Part shown: piece by piece, positions 1 to 12,400 of the stretch
How positions within the stretch are numbered: position 1 is the stretch's first letter
Layout: each line of letters starts with the position of its first letter
NCBI GenBank assembly: GCA_000733355.1
Contig: JNVV01000104.1
Span: forward strand, 1 to 47,424
Length of the DNA stretch: 47,424 nucleotides
DNA from: Falciphora oryzae
Lineage: Eukaryota > Ascomycota > Sordariomycetes > Magnaporthales > Magnaporthaceae
Direction of reading: 5' to 3'
Translations under genes and position numbers: made by a program
The notes under the pieces: model-generated
Seen by the model: the letters and a program-made list of their open reading frames with translations, nothing else
What the model was told of the DNA's origin: nothing
The model's database searches: none

Positions 1-2061
1 GGGGATAATAATTCAGAGGGGGTTACTATCGAAAACCCTGCTGAAAAAGGCACTATTCCAACTAGTGTTTTTACCCCCGTTAGTGAATCTAAAAGCGAAG
101 TGGAAATCGATTCTCTACCAAATCAACTGCCTGCGGAGACCTTAAAAGCTCCGCTACCTACCCTGCAATTCAGGCCCCCTGAGCCTGTTCAAGCCACTGT
201 ACGGCCCCCTGAAAAGCCTACAGTCTCAGTGCCCCCGACACGTAAAATACTAGTACCCACAGTGGATAAGGAAGTGCGTGTTAGCGATACCCTCGCTAAT
301 GCTTTGGGGAAGGTATTACCTGAACCAAACCTAATGGAAGTCGACGATTTCGTTCACTATATCTGCTATAAGGCAAAACAGGCTGTTAAAAAGAAAAAGC
401 CTGCTAAAGACGGCGAACCCAATTCCTATAAAGAGGCTTTAAAAAGCTCCTATAATAAACATTGGTTAACTGCCTTGGGGTTAGAATTCGAGCAACTTTT
501 ACGCGCTGGAACTTTTAACTTCCTGCCAAAAGCTAAACTACCTAAAGGGCGGAGATTAATAACCTGTCGACCGGTTTTTAAGCTCAAAAAAGATAAAGAA
601 AATCGCCCCCTAAAGTATAAAGCCAGGCTGGTTGCTAGGGGTTTTTTGCAAATAGAAGGCTTGGATTTTATCGAAACCTTTGCCTCTACTAGTATACCGC
701 CTACCTGGCGTATTTTGCTGGCCTTTGCTGCAGCAAAAGATTGGGAGATCGAACAAATCGATTTTATTGGGGCATTTCTAAACAGTGACCTTGACGTGGA
801 GCTATACCTTAGTATTCCAGAAGGCTTTAAGGAGTGGTTAGCTACTGCAACCCCCGAAATCAAAAAGCTCGCCAAGCATTTTGGCTTTAAATCTTCGGAA
901 GAACAGGTGATCCTGTTAAAAAGGGCACTATATGGTTTGAAACAGGGACCCCGTGAATGGCAGAACAAGCTAAAGACCCTATTTAAAAAGGAAGGTTTTA
1001 CGCCTTTTGTTTCTGATCCAGCGGTTTACTTCAATGCAAAAACAAAGCATTTTATTATCACCTTTGTGGACGACTGCTTGTTAATAGGGCCTAATATCAA
1101 ATATATCCGGTCCCTAAAAAAGTCGTTAAACAAGGTGTATGCATTAGAAGACCGTGGGCCTGCCACCTATTTTTTGGGTGTTCAAATCATAAGGGATAGG
1201 CCTAAAAGGCTTCTTTGGATCCACCAGAGCCAGTACATCGATGAAATGCTAGTAGCCTTTGGGTTGCAAGATTCTCGAAGTATAAGTATCCCTTTACAAC
1301 CGGGTGTGCTGAACGATACTGGCGGATCGCCTGTAACCTCTGCCGAAGTTAAATTGCTACAGAGGATTATAGGGACCGTTATGTATTTGATGCTTTTAAC
1401 CCGCCCGGATGTCGGTTTTACTGTTCAGTGGATTTCACGCCACCTTACAGCGCCTACCAACACGCATATAAATGCTGCAAAGAACCTACTTAGGTATTTA
1501 GGTACAACCCGTTAAACAACTATCTGCTACGGGCACCTAGGGAAAACAACAAGTCCTATACATGCACAAGTTGCAGGTAACTTGTTAAAATTAGTTGGTT
1601 TTAGCGATAGCGATTATGCGGGGGATAAATCCACTTCAAAATCAATTTATGGCTATTTATTTTGCCTAGCAGGTGGTCCTATTAGTTGGAAGTGCAAAAG
1701 GGCCAGTACTATAGCCCTTAGCACTGTCGAGGCTGAAACCGATGCTTTAGCGGAAACCCTTCGAGAGGCGAAGTGGTTAAGGTACCTGTTTACGGAGCTG
1801 CAAAGCCCTATTAAGGGACCTATTGCTATTTTTGGCGATAACACTGGTTCTATCAGAAATGCGCACAACCCTACCATGCATGCAAGGACTAAGCATACCC
1901 TGCTAAAGTTCCATTTCGTCAGGGAGGAAGTTAGCGCTAAAACAATTACGATATAGTACATCGATACCAAGAATATGCCCGCTGATGGGTTGACTAAGCC
2001 TTTAACCCCTCCAAAACACAAGGCTTTTTTAAAGCTAATGGGCCTACAAATCCCAGCTTAA
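1..2061 (+). pseudogene. Ty1/copia pol 3' part: reverse transcriptase and RNase H
   Basis: The reading frame is open from the first base of the window, so gag, protease and integrase lie upstream of it. Seen: the copia RT signature with KARLVARGF (about 620-650), YLSIPEGF (about 805-830), LLKRALYGLKQG (about 912-948) and the catalytic FVDD box (about 1063-1074), then RNase H with SDSDYAGD (about 1603-1626) and a LSTVEAE motif. One frame runs to a natural stop at 2059-2061, broken only by TAA at 1513-1515 and TAG at 1954-1956. The TAG fits a Gln codon changed by a C-to-T transition. The RT would copy element RNA into cDNA in cytoplasmic particles. The protein is nearly intact and far less mutated than the gypsy elements next to it, so the element is fairly young, but with two nonsense codons it is probably non-autonomous. 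Confidence 0.93.
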
Positions 2062-2193
2062 GTTTTTTCCTTAGTGCTTTTTGGTTAGGTTTTTTTGTCA
2101 ATCAGTGCTGGTTACTGCACAGAAAATTTTCTTTACAACCCTTATTTCTTTTATCCCGTAATTAGCCTTTTTCTTTTTTGCAAGCAAATAATC

Positions 2194-2205
2194 AAAGAGA
2201 GGGGG
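2194..2205 (+). promoter_or_regulatory. copia polypurine tract
   Basis: An unbroken purine run (AAAGAGAGGGGG) lies immediately before the TGTTA start of the 3' LTR. This is the expected position of the plus-strand DNA synthesis primer, and it fixes the left edge of the LTR at 2206. Confidence 0.8.
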
Positions 2206-2822
2206 TGTTAAAAGAACTAATGTATTTAGCTTAGGTTGGGTGCATAGGCCCAACCTACCATGTACTACCCTTATTAGATTATCTACCCTGTACTGTTGTG
2301 GGGTTGTGCACAGGAGTAGCGGGCAGGGCTTATAGCGTACCCGGGGGTGGCTTACAGCATCTACAGCGCTTACCGAAAGCCTGAAGGTGGCCTGTAGCCC
2401 CTGTAGGATGCCTAAGCACCCAAGTCAGCCGTTGTGGGTCGCACTGACTCGCCTACCCTGCACATCTACTCTGCACAGAATTGGTCAGGAGTCAATTTGC
2501 ACAAGTCAGAATTGGAGGCCCAACGCGGAGATGGGTTTGGTGGCCGTGGGTCGATTTTTTGGAAATCCCACACAAAATAATTTTTCGGAAAATCGCTCGC
2601 GGCACCGGAAGCCCCCACGGCGGAGAACCCGCGGGATCGATGTCGGTGGGTATATGAGGGAAGCGATTGTTGGCGCCCCTCAACTGCAATACAAGCCTGT
2701 TCCACCCACTAAGCTTGGGGCCCCGACAGCGCTATTTATAGCGCCTGTCAGGGCCCAATCCAACTAACCGAGACCCTGCTGGCCACTGTGACTGCGCTGC
2801 AAATCCCCGATTTGACCTCCCA
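2206..2822 (+). repeat. copia 3' LTR (right edge uncertain)
   Basis: Begins TGTTAAAAGAAC directly after the polypurine tract. Positions 2206-2467 recur without gaps at 47163-47424, with only three differences, all transitions. A TATATGAGGG promoter-like sequence lies near 2650. The right edge is a guess: gypsy-1 minus-strand coding sequence is recognisable down to about 2840, so the LTR must end before that, and CTCCCA at 2817-2822 is the last plausible CA terminus. The second copy runs out of the window before it can confirm the edge. Confidence 0.7.
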
Positions 2823-2839
2823 ATATTAATAGTATGGAT

Positions 2840-5195
2840 AACCCTTAAGGCGTCTGGATCGTCGGCTAACGTACGTTATGCCAAACGCACGCTATCCCGC
2901 TCGCTTCGCCGGTTAAAAACCAAATTTCCAAGGGATCGCTCGTTGGGTGCGCTTTTTGCGCTCACTGGCTAGGGAAGCTTATTAGGCGTCACTCCCTCGG
3001 CAATGTCCTCTACTGCGTGCGGCTTATAATCCGACACGTTTTATTTCCGACTTATTTTATTAAATAACGTCGGTAGAAGCTTTTCGATAAAAATCTCCTG
3101 TCCTTCCTCCCGACCGTCCATATAATCCGGTCGGCGAAACGGAGCATCGGCCGGGTTTAAAAACCTTGGCCGGTATTTGATTTCGAAATCGTACGGGGCC
3201 AACTGTAACAGCCATCGGGCCTACCGTCCGTTCAAGCGCTCCTGCTTCATAAAAGTTTTTAGGTTTTTATAATCCGAAAACATTTCCGTGGCTTGCGCCC
3301 CTTTAAGGTAATGTCGCTAATGGCGAAAACTTCCTACTATTGCGAAAAGTTCCTTATCGTACGTAAGGTACCGGATTTCGGCTTTTTTAAACTTTTGGGA
3401 CCAGTAAGCTATAGGGTGCCATTGGCCGTCGTGTTTTTGTAATAAAATGCCTGCTATGGCAAAGTTGGAAGCATCCGTTTCTATCCGTAAAGGTAAAAGC
3501 GGGTCGTAGTGCCGTAGCATTGGTGCAGTAGTAAAAGCGTTAATTAGGTTTTCGAACGCCTATTGTTAGGGTTTTTGCCAATAATGGCCTATTTGGCCTG
3601 GCTTGCGTCCGTTTTTTATCCCGTGTAAAAGGTCGTGCAAAGGTTTCGCTATACGGGAAAAGCCGTGGATAAACCGTCGGTAGAAGTTGCAAAACCTAAC
3701 GAAAATTTGGATATCCTTATACGTGCGAAGTGGGTGGTTAATCTATTCGCGGACGACCTGGATTCGCGCGGGATCTATTTTAAACCTTTCGGTATTTACG
3801 ATAAAACTTAAAAACTTAAGTTTTTATTGGAAAAAGGTGTATTTTTTCGGGTTGGTATAAAGCTCGAACGCACGAAGTCGATCTAAAACCAACTTTAGGT
3901 GGTGCTGGTGTTCCTTTTCGTTATTGGAATAGATGAGGATATCGTCCAAGTAAACGATAACGAAGTCGTTTATTAGGTTTCGCAAGGCCCGGTTAATGTA
4001 GGTTTGGAACGATACTAAGGCATTGGTAAGCCCGAAAAGTAGTACGAGGTATTCGTAATGCCCGTATTTGGTACGGAACGCGGTTTTCCACTTATTACCT
4101 TTTTTAATGCGAAATCGATAATAGGTATTAACGAGGTCGATTTTAAAAAAGCATTTAGCACCGTTTAACCGGTCGAGCATTTCCCTAATAAGCGGAAATG
4201 GTGCTTTATTTTTGATGGTAATGTCGTTTAGCTTTCGGTAATCGACGTATAAACGTAACGTGCCGTCCTTTTTCGGAACGAAAATGATAAGGGCTCCTAC
4301 CGGTGACTGTGATTCCCGAATAATGCCTTATGCGAAGGCATCGGCGAAATACTTTCGAAAGGCTGCGGATTTGGTTGGGGATAAGTGATAAATCTGCTTC
4401 CACGGGGGCTTTTTGCCCGGGATTAAATCGATAGTATGGTCGCTATAGCCATGCTTCGGAAGCATTTTTCCTTTGCGGACGTCGAATACGTTAAAGTAGC
4501 TCGTCCGGAAGCTTACAGGGACGTTTCCTAAATCCGGCGGTTCGTTCGGAGGGTCCTCGAACGGGTCGTCCTTTTCCGTGCTAATGGAAGGGTTGAAGCG
4601 GATGGAGCAAATAAGCACACGATCTTTAATTTGGAGGCTCTTTCGGAAGTAATGCGCGGATAGTTAATAAATGCGCGGGCGTTAGTTAAAACGCTAGGTG
4701 CCTTTGGCCAAGTGAAAGTCTATAGCTAATTTTTTTATCAATGGCATGCCTATAAGGATAGGGGCGTTTGCTAGGCTTCGTTCGATAGCTAGGAACGGCC
4801 GGATAACCTTTACCGCAATGCCGTACTGGTTATAAAGGCTTAATCGTAGGTGATAAACACTATAGGTTTTTACGCTTTAATTGCTTGCGGCGGCTAAGGT
4901 AAGGGATTGGTGGTTATGTTTGGGACGGTTGCACGGCTGGTATTTTAGGGATTTGCAAAAGGTGATGGAAACTGTATTCACTTCGGCGTGCGTGTTTAGG
5001 CCGACTTCGACTTCGACCTTTGGACCGCCGTTGGGAGCGCTAACGATCCCTTTGGTGACGAGCGTAGGGGCTGTGCGAATCTGGTCGTTACGGAACGCCG
5101 GTGCGGGGATAACCGGGTTCCCTTTTAGTTTTTTTAGCGCTTATCGCTCGGCTCCTTTCCGTCCTTTTCTTTCTTGCGTTTTAGGGAGTTGATTT
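2840..5195 (-). pseudogene. gypsy-1 pol fragment: protease-like, RT, RNase H
   Basis: Read on the minus strand: a protease-like segment near 5030-4960 (a DTG-like site degraded to NTHAE), a linker, RT with VPKKDGTLRL and a DYRKLN-type box (about 4290-4240), IDLVNTYYRF (about 4140), FGLTNA (about 4030) and an intact YLDD catalytic box at 3941-3952, then RNase H with IETDASNFAIAG (about 3485-3450) and the DKEL motif (about 3350). A spacer between RNase H and integrase can be followed to about 2840 (DDPDALRVIHT) before the copia LTR cuts it off. Several Gln and Trp codons are stops. Order protease-RT-RNase H identifies Ty3/gypsy. It cannot make a full polyprotein because the integrase has been separated and the frame is interrupted. 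Confidence 0.87.
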
Positions 5196-5199
5196 TGGC

Positions 5200-6436
5200 T
5201 TTTCCGTTCGGAAGGGGCTTGCTATTTTTAGGAGGCTTGGTAGCGGAAAAGGGGCTTTTGCAATCCTTCGCTATATAGTTGGGCTTGCCGCATTTTATGC
5301 ATGCGTTTTTATCCTAGCGCCGTTGGCGTTCGGTGGGTGAAAGCGTCGTGCGTCCGTTGCTTTTGGGGCGTTGGTTGCGCCCTTCCTATCTGCTTCGGGG
5401 CTTGTATTTCCCGTTTTTGTTCGACTCCTTTTGGTCCTTCTTATGGAAAGGCCTCTGGGAGTCCTTCTTTTTTTCGTACGGGGCGCGGGCGCCCGTGCCT
5501 AAGGTATCCCAAATAACTTGGGCTGTGGCGACGAGGTCCTCTAAGGTTTTTGCTTTGTGGTGTATCTTACGGGTGATTTGGACCTTTAAAGTAGGGACCA
5601 AACGAACCACGTAGCCGTTGATATCCGCTGCCTGCCTTGCGTCGCCGCATATGCGTCGGTATCGCGTTGCGAAAACGCCGGGGTTTTCGTTGTTTTTTTG
5701 CATAAGTTGTTGTAAATTGTTAGTGGCCCTAAGGAGTGAGGAGTTTTTTCGCAGTGTGGTGCTGCGGAGCTACCGTATGAATTTGCGCCAATGTAGGCCT
5801 AAAATGGGGTTGGCTTTGCGCGAGCCGTTGTAGGCGGAGTTGAGGTCGCTGTCGAAGGTTCCGATAGCGGCTGCAATGCGTGATTTGGCCGTGGTGAAGC
5901 CGTTAAGGTTGGCTTCGAACAGTAGGTCGAGTTTGCTTTTTTAGTAGTCGAAATCCTGTACTAAGCTTGGAAGTTTTAGTTCGGGCATCTTCCATAAGAT
6001 CTTATGGCTGCTTTTGTTTTTATCGTACGAAGGAAAGGTGTCGTTTTCCTTGTTGGTTTCCTTTGCTGGTGAGTGGTGTGATGGTGCCCTAGATGTCGAT
6101 TGGTTGCCGGGCCTGCTTGACGGGCGGTTGACCTTTTGGCCATGCTGCTGAAGGGTTGAGATTCGAGTACGCTGCTGGGGCTGAGGGTGATCCGGATCGT
6201 CCGAATTGTTTGGGAGGCCAAGGGCTTCGCGAATTGCCTTTCGTTTTATTAGGGCTTTTTGGAATTGTGATAGGAGCTTGGTAGGGACGTAATCGCGCGA
6301 GATATAGTAGGCAAGCTGTAAGCGGGTGTAGGAAGCAACGTTGTGGATGCTGAACTTGGGGTAACCGCGAGGGTTATCGGGAGTAGGTTGCTCGCGTTTT
6401 GGGGGCAGGGTGGACGTTCCTGTCCTTGGACCCTCG
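5200..6436 (-). pseudogene. gypsy-1 gag (main part)
   Basis: Minus-strand retrotransposon capsid gene. A gag-type helical segment lies at about 5703-5390 (RYRRICGDARQ...). It is followed by a basic, Lys-rich stretch and a zinc knuckle at 5302-5261 that reads CIKCGKPNYIAKDC: the CX2CX4HX4C pattern with the His replaced by Tyr, as a C-to-T change of CAC/CAT would give. The N-terminal codons continue across gypsy-2 at 13454-13531. The plus-strand copy (39262-40560) shows the same protein with the His retained. Gag would package element RNA. Here it is broken by the insertion and by stops. Confidence 0.82.
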
Positions 6437-6441
6437 TTCTA

Positions 6442-6736
6442 TGTCACACGGAAGAACCCGTGGACCTAACTAGTCGGCATCACGAGTCGGCCTCACGGAG
6501 GGTCGAAGACCCGCATAGGCGGTCAACGGCCCTAAGGCCAAGCGGTGAAGGTCGGAAGGCAGTGTAAATCATATACTCGATACTTCGCACGGATCACAAA
6601 GGGTTTATATAAACCCTGCCATCTCCTATGTCTTTCACGAAAGATTTCTTCCTCCTCAAGCATCTTTTGAGCCCATAAAAAGATTATCTGCAATTTAGAG
6701 ATTCTTTTTCCAAGCCGTTTTTGACCCTTTGTTACA
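6442..6736 (+). repeat. gypsy-2 5' LTR
   Basis: TG...CA boundaries, same length as the 3' LTR, TSD TTCTA on its outer side. Contains TTTATATAAACC near 6605 as a likely TATA-type promoter element. Differs from the 3' LTR only by transitions. Confidence 0.96.
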
Positions 6737-7099
6737 AATAATCTTTCTACGCTCTGCCCCCTAACGGAAGCCTTACTATCTTTCCTCCTAAGCTCTAGAA
6801 AGGCCTTGTTAGTCGGTACCCCCAAGCCCCAACTGTTGCTTTTTTTAGCGAATAAAACCCTAGGGCCATACCACAAACATTTTGACTGTCACCGGTGTTT
6901 TCGAACGGGTGAAAGCGAAAAGAATATACAAAAGGGTCGCTTCACCCTCTCAATCGCCCTGGCGAAATCACGGGACTCCAAAAAAGGCCGGAGGATCTCC
7001 CTTGTACCCTTGGGATTTTACTCTGCCCAGAAATACAGGGAACCGGACCCCCTTATCTCGTTTGCAACGATATCTCCTTCCCTACCAAGCGATTTTGGC

Positions 7100-9420
7100 A
7101 TGCCGGCCGTGGAATTAACGGAATCCCCCTTTTTGCCTAGCAATTCCGGTATACCTGCCGATACCATGCCGGCCCAATTTGAAAAAGCGGCCGGAAAAGC
7201 CCCCGAAGGCCCCTCCCGGTCTGCACCGAAAAAACGTCAAAATACACCTATGCTCGACGATTAAGGGGCACTTATCCTATATTCGGCACCCCCTTTCGAC
7301 ATAGCCTTCGAATAACAAGCCCTTATATCCGTAGGACGCTTTTAAAACCCCCCGGGCTAGATGACCGAAATCCAGCGGGAATTTATTAGTACGTACGAAA
7401 CAATTTCAACCCTATCCCGAAGTGTGAGCTAGGAAATCCTCGCCGATCGGGAACAAATCCGCGAAATCAGGACCCATTACGACCGCATCACCCACGCGTA
7501 CCATACCGTCGTTTCTTTATATAAAAAAGGCCTAATCGCTTCCGCCGATTAATAAAAGGCATTTCGGTAACGGATTATCGGAAAAAGCCAGGCATTTGCA
7601 TAACAAGTTTGGGCCACAGTCGCCACTTTGGCCGAAAAGCAACAAACCCGTTCGGAGGCCCTAATTTAGCTCCAAAACGTTACTTGGGCCTAATAAAACT
7701 ACTTGCAAGACCTACAAGCACGACTTTCCACCTTCGAAGAGGGAGTTACTAACTAGGCCGTTAATAAGGATGCCCAGATCCAGGATCTCTTAATTAAGGA
7801 GCACGTATCGCCCGAAGCCCTTACTAATACCGAACGGCGCATATTAGCCCAAACGCATTAGCTCGTTAGGGATGCCGTACGGGAAAGCCGGCGATTTGCG
7901 GTACAAAGAAGGCGGCCTAGATTAGCTACGGTACTTTCGGCCTTCCAAAGGTCGTCCTTTCCACCGGGCTCACGTCAAAGCACTTTAAAAAGGGAAAAAC
8001 CCGTCCCTTTTACGGAAAAACCGCTACCCCAATCGGCGTTTAAAACGTCGGCATTATCACGCTAGGGTCTTCAGGACCCCTTATCATCCGATAACTTCCG
8101 ACGGCAACAAGTTCGGGCTATTGCTTCCGTTGCCCAATAACAGTATAGGGCCGCAACGGCAGGTCCCAGGCACTCCGGAAGCCTCGGAGAACTTCTTTAG
8201 GGGCCTCCCCAAGGGCCACCTAACGAACCTCCCGAGCATATTGCTATTCCTTCGGAACCTTTAAAACCTTCGGACACCTCTTCGGAAGACGATGCCCCCG
8301 AAAATAACGGACGGGCCTCCAAGGACCCCGATTTGCGGGACCTTATTAAAGCCATCCAATAGGGAACTGCTTACCCGCATAGTCGGACCCTTACGGCCGT
8401 TATTAACCCAGTCCAGCTTAATAAGCCACCCAATTACGACGGTAAGGACCTGGCTAAATTTAGGCCATGGTGGCTTCGCGTTACCTTTTATATGGAAACT
8501 TACGTTGAAAGCTTTTCTAACGATATAGTTAAAATCAATTGGGTCGGGTCCTTATTTACGGAAAACGCATAAGTTTGACACTATTAACGCTTTCGGTCCC
8601 TTTGAAGCGCGCAGTTCGAAGACAATTGGCGGGCCTATTTGGCGGCACTATAGGAACGCTTCCGGGACGCCACCGAATACTACCGTAACGTTAAAAAAAT
8701 GCGGGAGCTTAAATACAAAGGAGATACCGTTTAATACTTTACTAAGCTCCTTGACCTTAACGAAGCGGTCTAATAGTCCGGCGTCATATTTAGGGAGCAT
8801 ATTTCCCGCACCTTTCCAAAGGAAATTACCAAATTGGTATATTCCCGTTGCGGAGGAGTTTTTGATACGGACGAAGAATTCCTCGCCGCAATCCAGGAAG
8901 CCGGCAAAATCCACGAGGTTATGCTTTAGGACCTTAGGCTAACCCCGAAGGATAAGGGAAAAGACGAGCCCGTTTCGATTTTGGAGCGCTCGAACGCGGG
9001 CCGTCGCTAAGGTAAGGGCTCCAAGGACAAGAGCCAAAATCCATCCTCAAACTCCCGTTTTGGAAAGAAGGCTAACGATAAGGCTGATAAAAAGAGTAAC
9101 GTTTGGATTACGACCAAATTGGCACTCGAAGGGGTCGAATAACGCGATATCGACGTACGAAAGTTGGCTAAAGCCGATTGCTGGCGCTGCGGAAAAGAAG
9201 GGCACCATACGTTGGAATGCTACGCTAAAAAGGACATTAACGGCAAGGAATTTCCTTTTGTACCTGCAAAAACGGCCGGAGCCAAATCCATCCCTAAACG
9301 CCCTGTAACGGACGAACAAGAGGAATAGCCACGGGCTAAAAAGGCCAAAATCGCCGGCTTCGTTTCGAAAGCCCTGGAAGGAAACGCCTTTACCAAATCC
9401 CGAATTTTCGAACTGTTAGA
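7100..9420 (+). pseudogene. gypsy-2 gag with CCHC zinc knuckle
   Basis: One frame can be followed from an ATG at 7100 (the frame is open upstream from 6806, so the true start is uncertain) through many TAA/TAG codons that align with expected Gln positions, for example just before and after 7264 and before the internal ATG at 7361. The N-terminus is Pro/Ser-rich. The middle is charged and helical. A canonical zinc knuckle CX2CX4HX4C occupies 9179-9220 (CWRCGKEGHHTLEC). The same frame runs on into the protease and RT, so gag and pol were probably one polyprotein. The nonsense codons make it a pseudogene; nearly all can be explained by CAA/CAG to TAA/TAG. Confidence 0.85.
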
Positions 9421-12400
9421 TTCGGAATCGGACGATAACTGTTAACAATTATCGACTATCGCTGCTGCCCGAAGGCCCTTAACGGATAAGGAGCTCGCAA
9501 GGCCGATCTTCCGTATGTATATACGGGCAAAGGGATCGAAGGAAATACCTGTTCGGGTCCTTTTGGACGGAGGTAGCGATACGAAGGTTATTTCGGACAA
9601 AATAGCTAAGCAGCTTCTAGGGCATTTGGTTGACAAAGCTATTCCCCGTATTATAACTACCTTTTTAGGGGCGGTCGAATTAAGGGCCGGAAAGCAACTA
9701 GTGGTTGACGTTACCTTCCGGCACAAAACGCACTATTTTACGGAAACGTTCGAAGTTAGTCCTACGGATCCAGATTGCGACGTTATCCTACCTTTCGCAT
9801 AGCAAAGGCAACACCCACCGTTGGGCTTATTAGATCGCGACCTTCGGGATATCCGTATGGATTCGGACAAGTGCCGGAAGTGCAACAAGCCCCGGGCCCG
9901 AAAGCCGCCGGATTTACGGCCACTTGAAGGCTTACGCCTTCGGGAAAATATGAAAACAGTCGAGCCTGCGACTATTGCCGCTATTAAGTACGGGTATGGT
10001 ATTCCTTCCCCTGAGGAAGTGGCCAAAGCAGATTCAAACGGCCTCGAATCGGTACTAAAGGAGTTTAGGGAGTTCCTTCCTATTATGACGGAAGCGGCCG
10101 CTACCCGTTTTCCCGATCATCAGCCCTGGGACCACGAAATTTACCTAAAGGAAGGAGCCCAATTAACCCATGGCCCCCTATACCAAATGAGCTAAAGGGA
10201 GCTGGACGTTTTAAAACCTTGGCTGGAAAAGCATATGCGAACCGGCAAGGTTAGGCCATGCAAAATTGCCAACAGTTCGCCCCTTATGTTCGCAGAAAAG
10301 AAAGACCCCTTCGATCCTTTAAGAGTGGTGGTCGACTATAGGGACGTAAACGCCAAAACGATTCCGATTCGGTGCCCTATCCCGCTTATTACGAAGCTTT
10401 AGGATCGATTTCGAAATGCCAAATGGAAGACGAAAATCGACCTTAAAACCGGGTTTAACCTGATTCGGATAAAGAAAAGGCACGAATGGCTTACGGCCTT
10501 CGCTGCAAATACGGCGTTTTCGAGTTTACGGTTATGCCTATAGGCCTTATTAACGCCCCCGCCACTTTCCAAAGCATAATGAACCATATCTTTATAAACC
10601 TTATCGATGCCGGGCTTTTTGTGTATTTGGATAACCTTCTAATATACGCAAAAACCAAAAAACAATACGATAATTTGGTAAAGGAGGTGCTTCGCCGCCT
10701 TACCAAACACAACCTAGCCGTAGCCCCTCGCAAATGCGTTTGGGGGGTACACGAAGTCGAATTCCTTAGTTACATAATAGGACCCAAGGGCATCGCAATG
10801 TCCAAGGACAAGGTTAATGCTATTATCCAATAAAAGACCCCCAACTGCCTTAAAAACTCCCAATCGTTCGTCGGCTTTACCAACTTTTACAGGAGGTTTA
10901 TTAAAGGGTTTTTAAAAATCGTTAGGCCTATAACGACGGCCAACGCCCTGCCAAAAAGCCAATGGCGATGGACCCCCGAAATGGAATAGGCCTTCGAAGC
11001 TTTTAAAGTCGCTTTCGTTTCGCCTCCGATACTCCGGCATTTCGATCCGTTTCTCCCGGCGCAAATCGAGGTAAACGCTTCGGACTTTGCCCTTGGAGGG
11101 GTGCTATCCCAAAGGGACCCCGAAACCAACAAACTGCACCCCGTTGCCTTCCATTCGCGCAAAATGTCACCCGCCGAAATCAACTATAAAATCCACGATA
11201 AAGAACTTTTGGCGGTCGTCGACTGTTTCGTTAGGTGGAAGCATTACCTCGAAAGGGCAAAGCACCGGATAGAGGTTTATACGGATTACCGGAACCTCGA
11301 ATATTTCCTAACGGCCAAAGTCCTTAATCGAAGGCAAGCCAAATGGGCACAACAGCTGGCTGGTTATTAGTTTATAATTAATTACCGGCCAGGAAAGCAA
11401 AATAAAAAGGCCGATATGCTATCGAAATTACCCCAGCACAAGCCTAAAAAAGGGGGGAGTAAGGATTAGCCGATTACGACGATCCTGCAAAAAAAACACT
11501 TCCCAGCAAAAATTTCGGCCCTGGAAGGACAAAAAAATAACCTTATGGAAAAAGTTTTGCCGCAAGAAGCACCTTTTTTCCTCCTATCCCTAGGCCGGCT
11601 TTGCAGTATTCCAATCCTAAAATGGGCTACGGAATTTACTAACAAAGTTAAGCAAACTGGTATATCGGATTCCGAATACCAAAGCCGCCTCCAAAAACCC
11701 GAAAAGGGTGAAAAAGTTGAGGATAGCCTCCTTTATTATAAGGAAAGACTGTGGGTGCCAACGGAGGCCCTGCAAAAGGAAGTCCTCGAGTCCGAACATA
11801 ACACAAAAGTCGCTAGATATATGGGTATGGATAAAACCCTCGAGTTAATTATTCGGCACTTTTAGTGGCCCAATATCGAAGCAAAAGTCCGGGAATACGT
11901 AAGGGGATGCTTGGAGTGCCAACGCAATAAGGCCCTAAGGCATACCCCTTTTGGACCCCTATAACCTATGGAGCTGCATTACCAGCCCTGGAAAACGGTG
12001 GCTATGGACTTTATTACGGACCTCCCTTTAAGCGATAAGTGCGATTCAATTTGGGTAATGGTAAACCCCTTTACCAAAATGGCGCATTTCGTCCCCCTCA
12101 AAATCGAGGGTAAAAAGTCGGATAATTTTATCCGCATTTTCGCTAAAAAATACTAGCGATTGCACGGTGTGCCCCTAGATATTATCTCTAATAGGGATTC
12201 CAGATTTACAAGCCACTTATGGAAAGATTTTCTCCGTTTAGTAGGCATAAAGCCAAAAATGAGCACTGCTTTCCATCCCCAAACGGATGGACAAACCGAA
12301 AGGCTTAACTAAAACCTGGAAGCCTACCTTAGGTCCTTCGTAAATTACGAAATAACCGATTGGGTTGAGCTGTTACCCACGGCGGAATTTGCCTATAATA

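Noticed and set aside
2387..2767. 126-aa open frame inside the copia LTR
   Set aside because: Lies in LTR sequence, no recognisable domain.
4881..5833. Plus-strand open frames (71-103 aa), Phe/Trp/Cys-rich
   Set aside because: Antisense shadows of gypsy-1 gag and pol; the same shadow appears antisense to the other gypsy-1 copy near 40564-40803.
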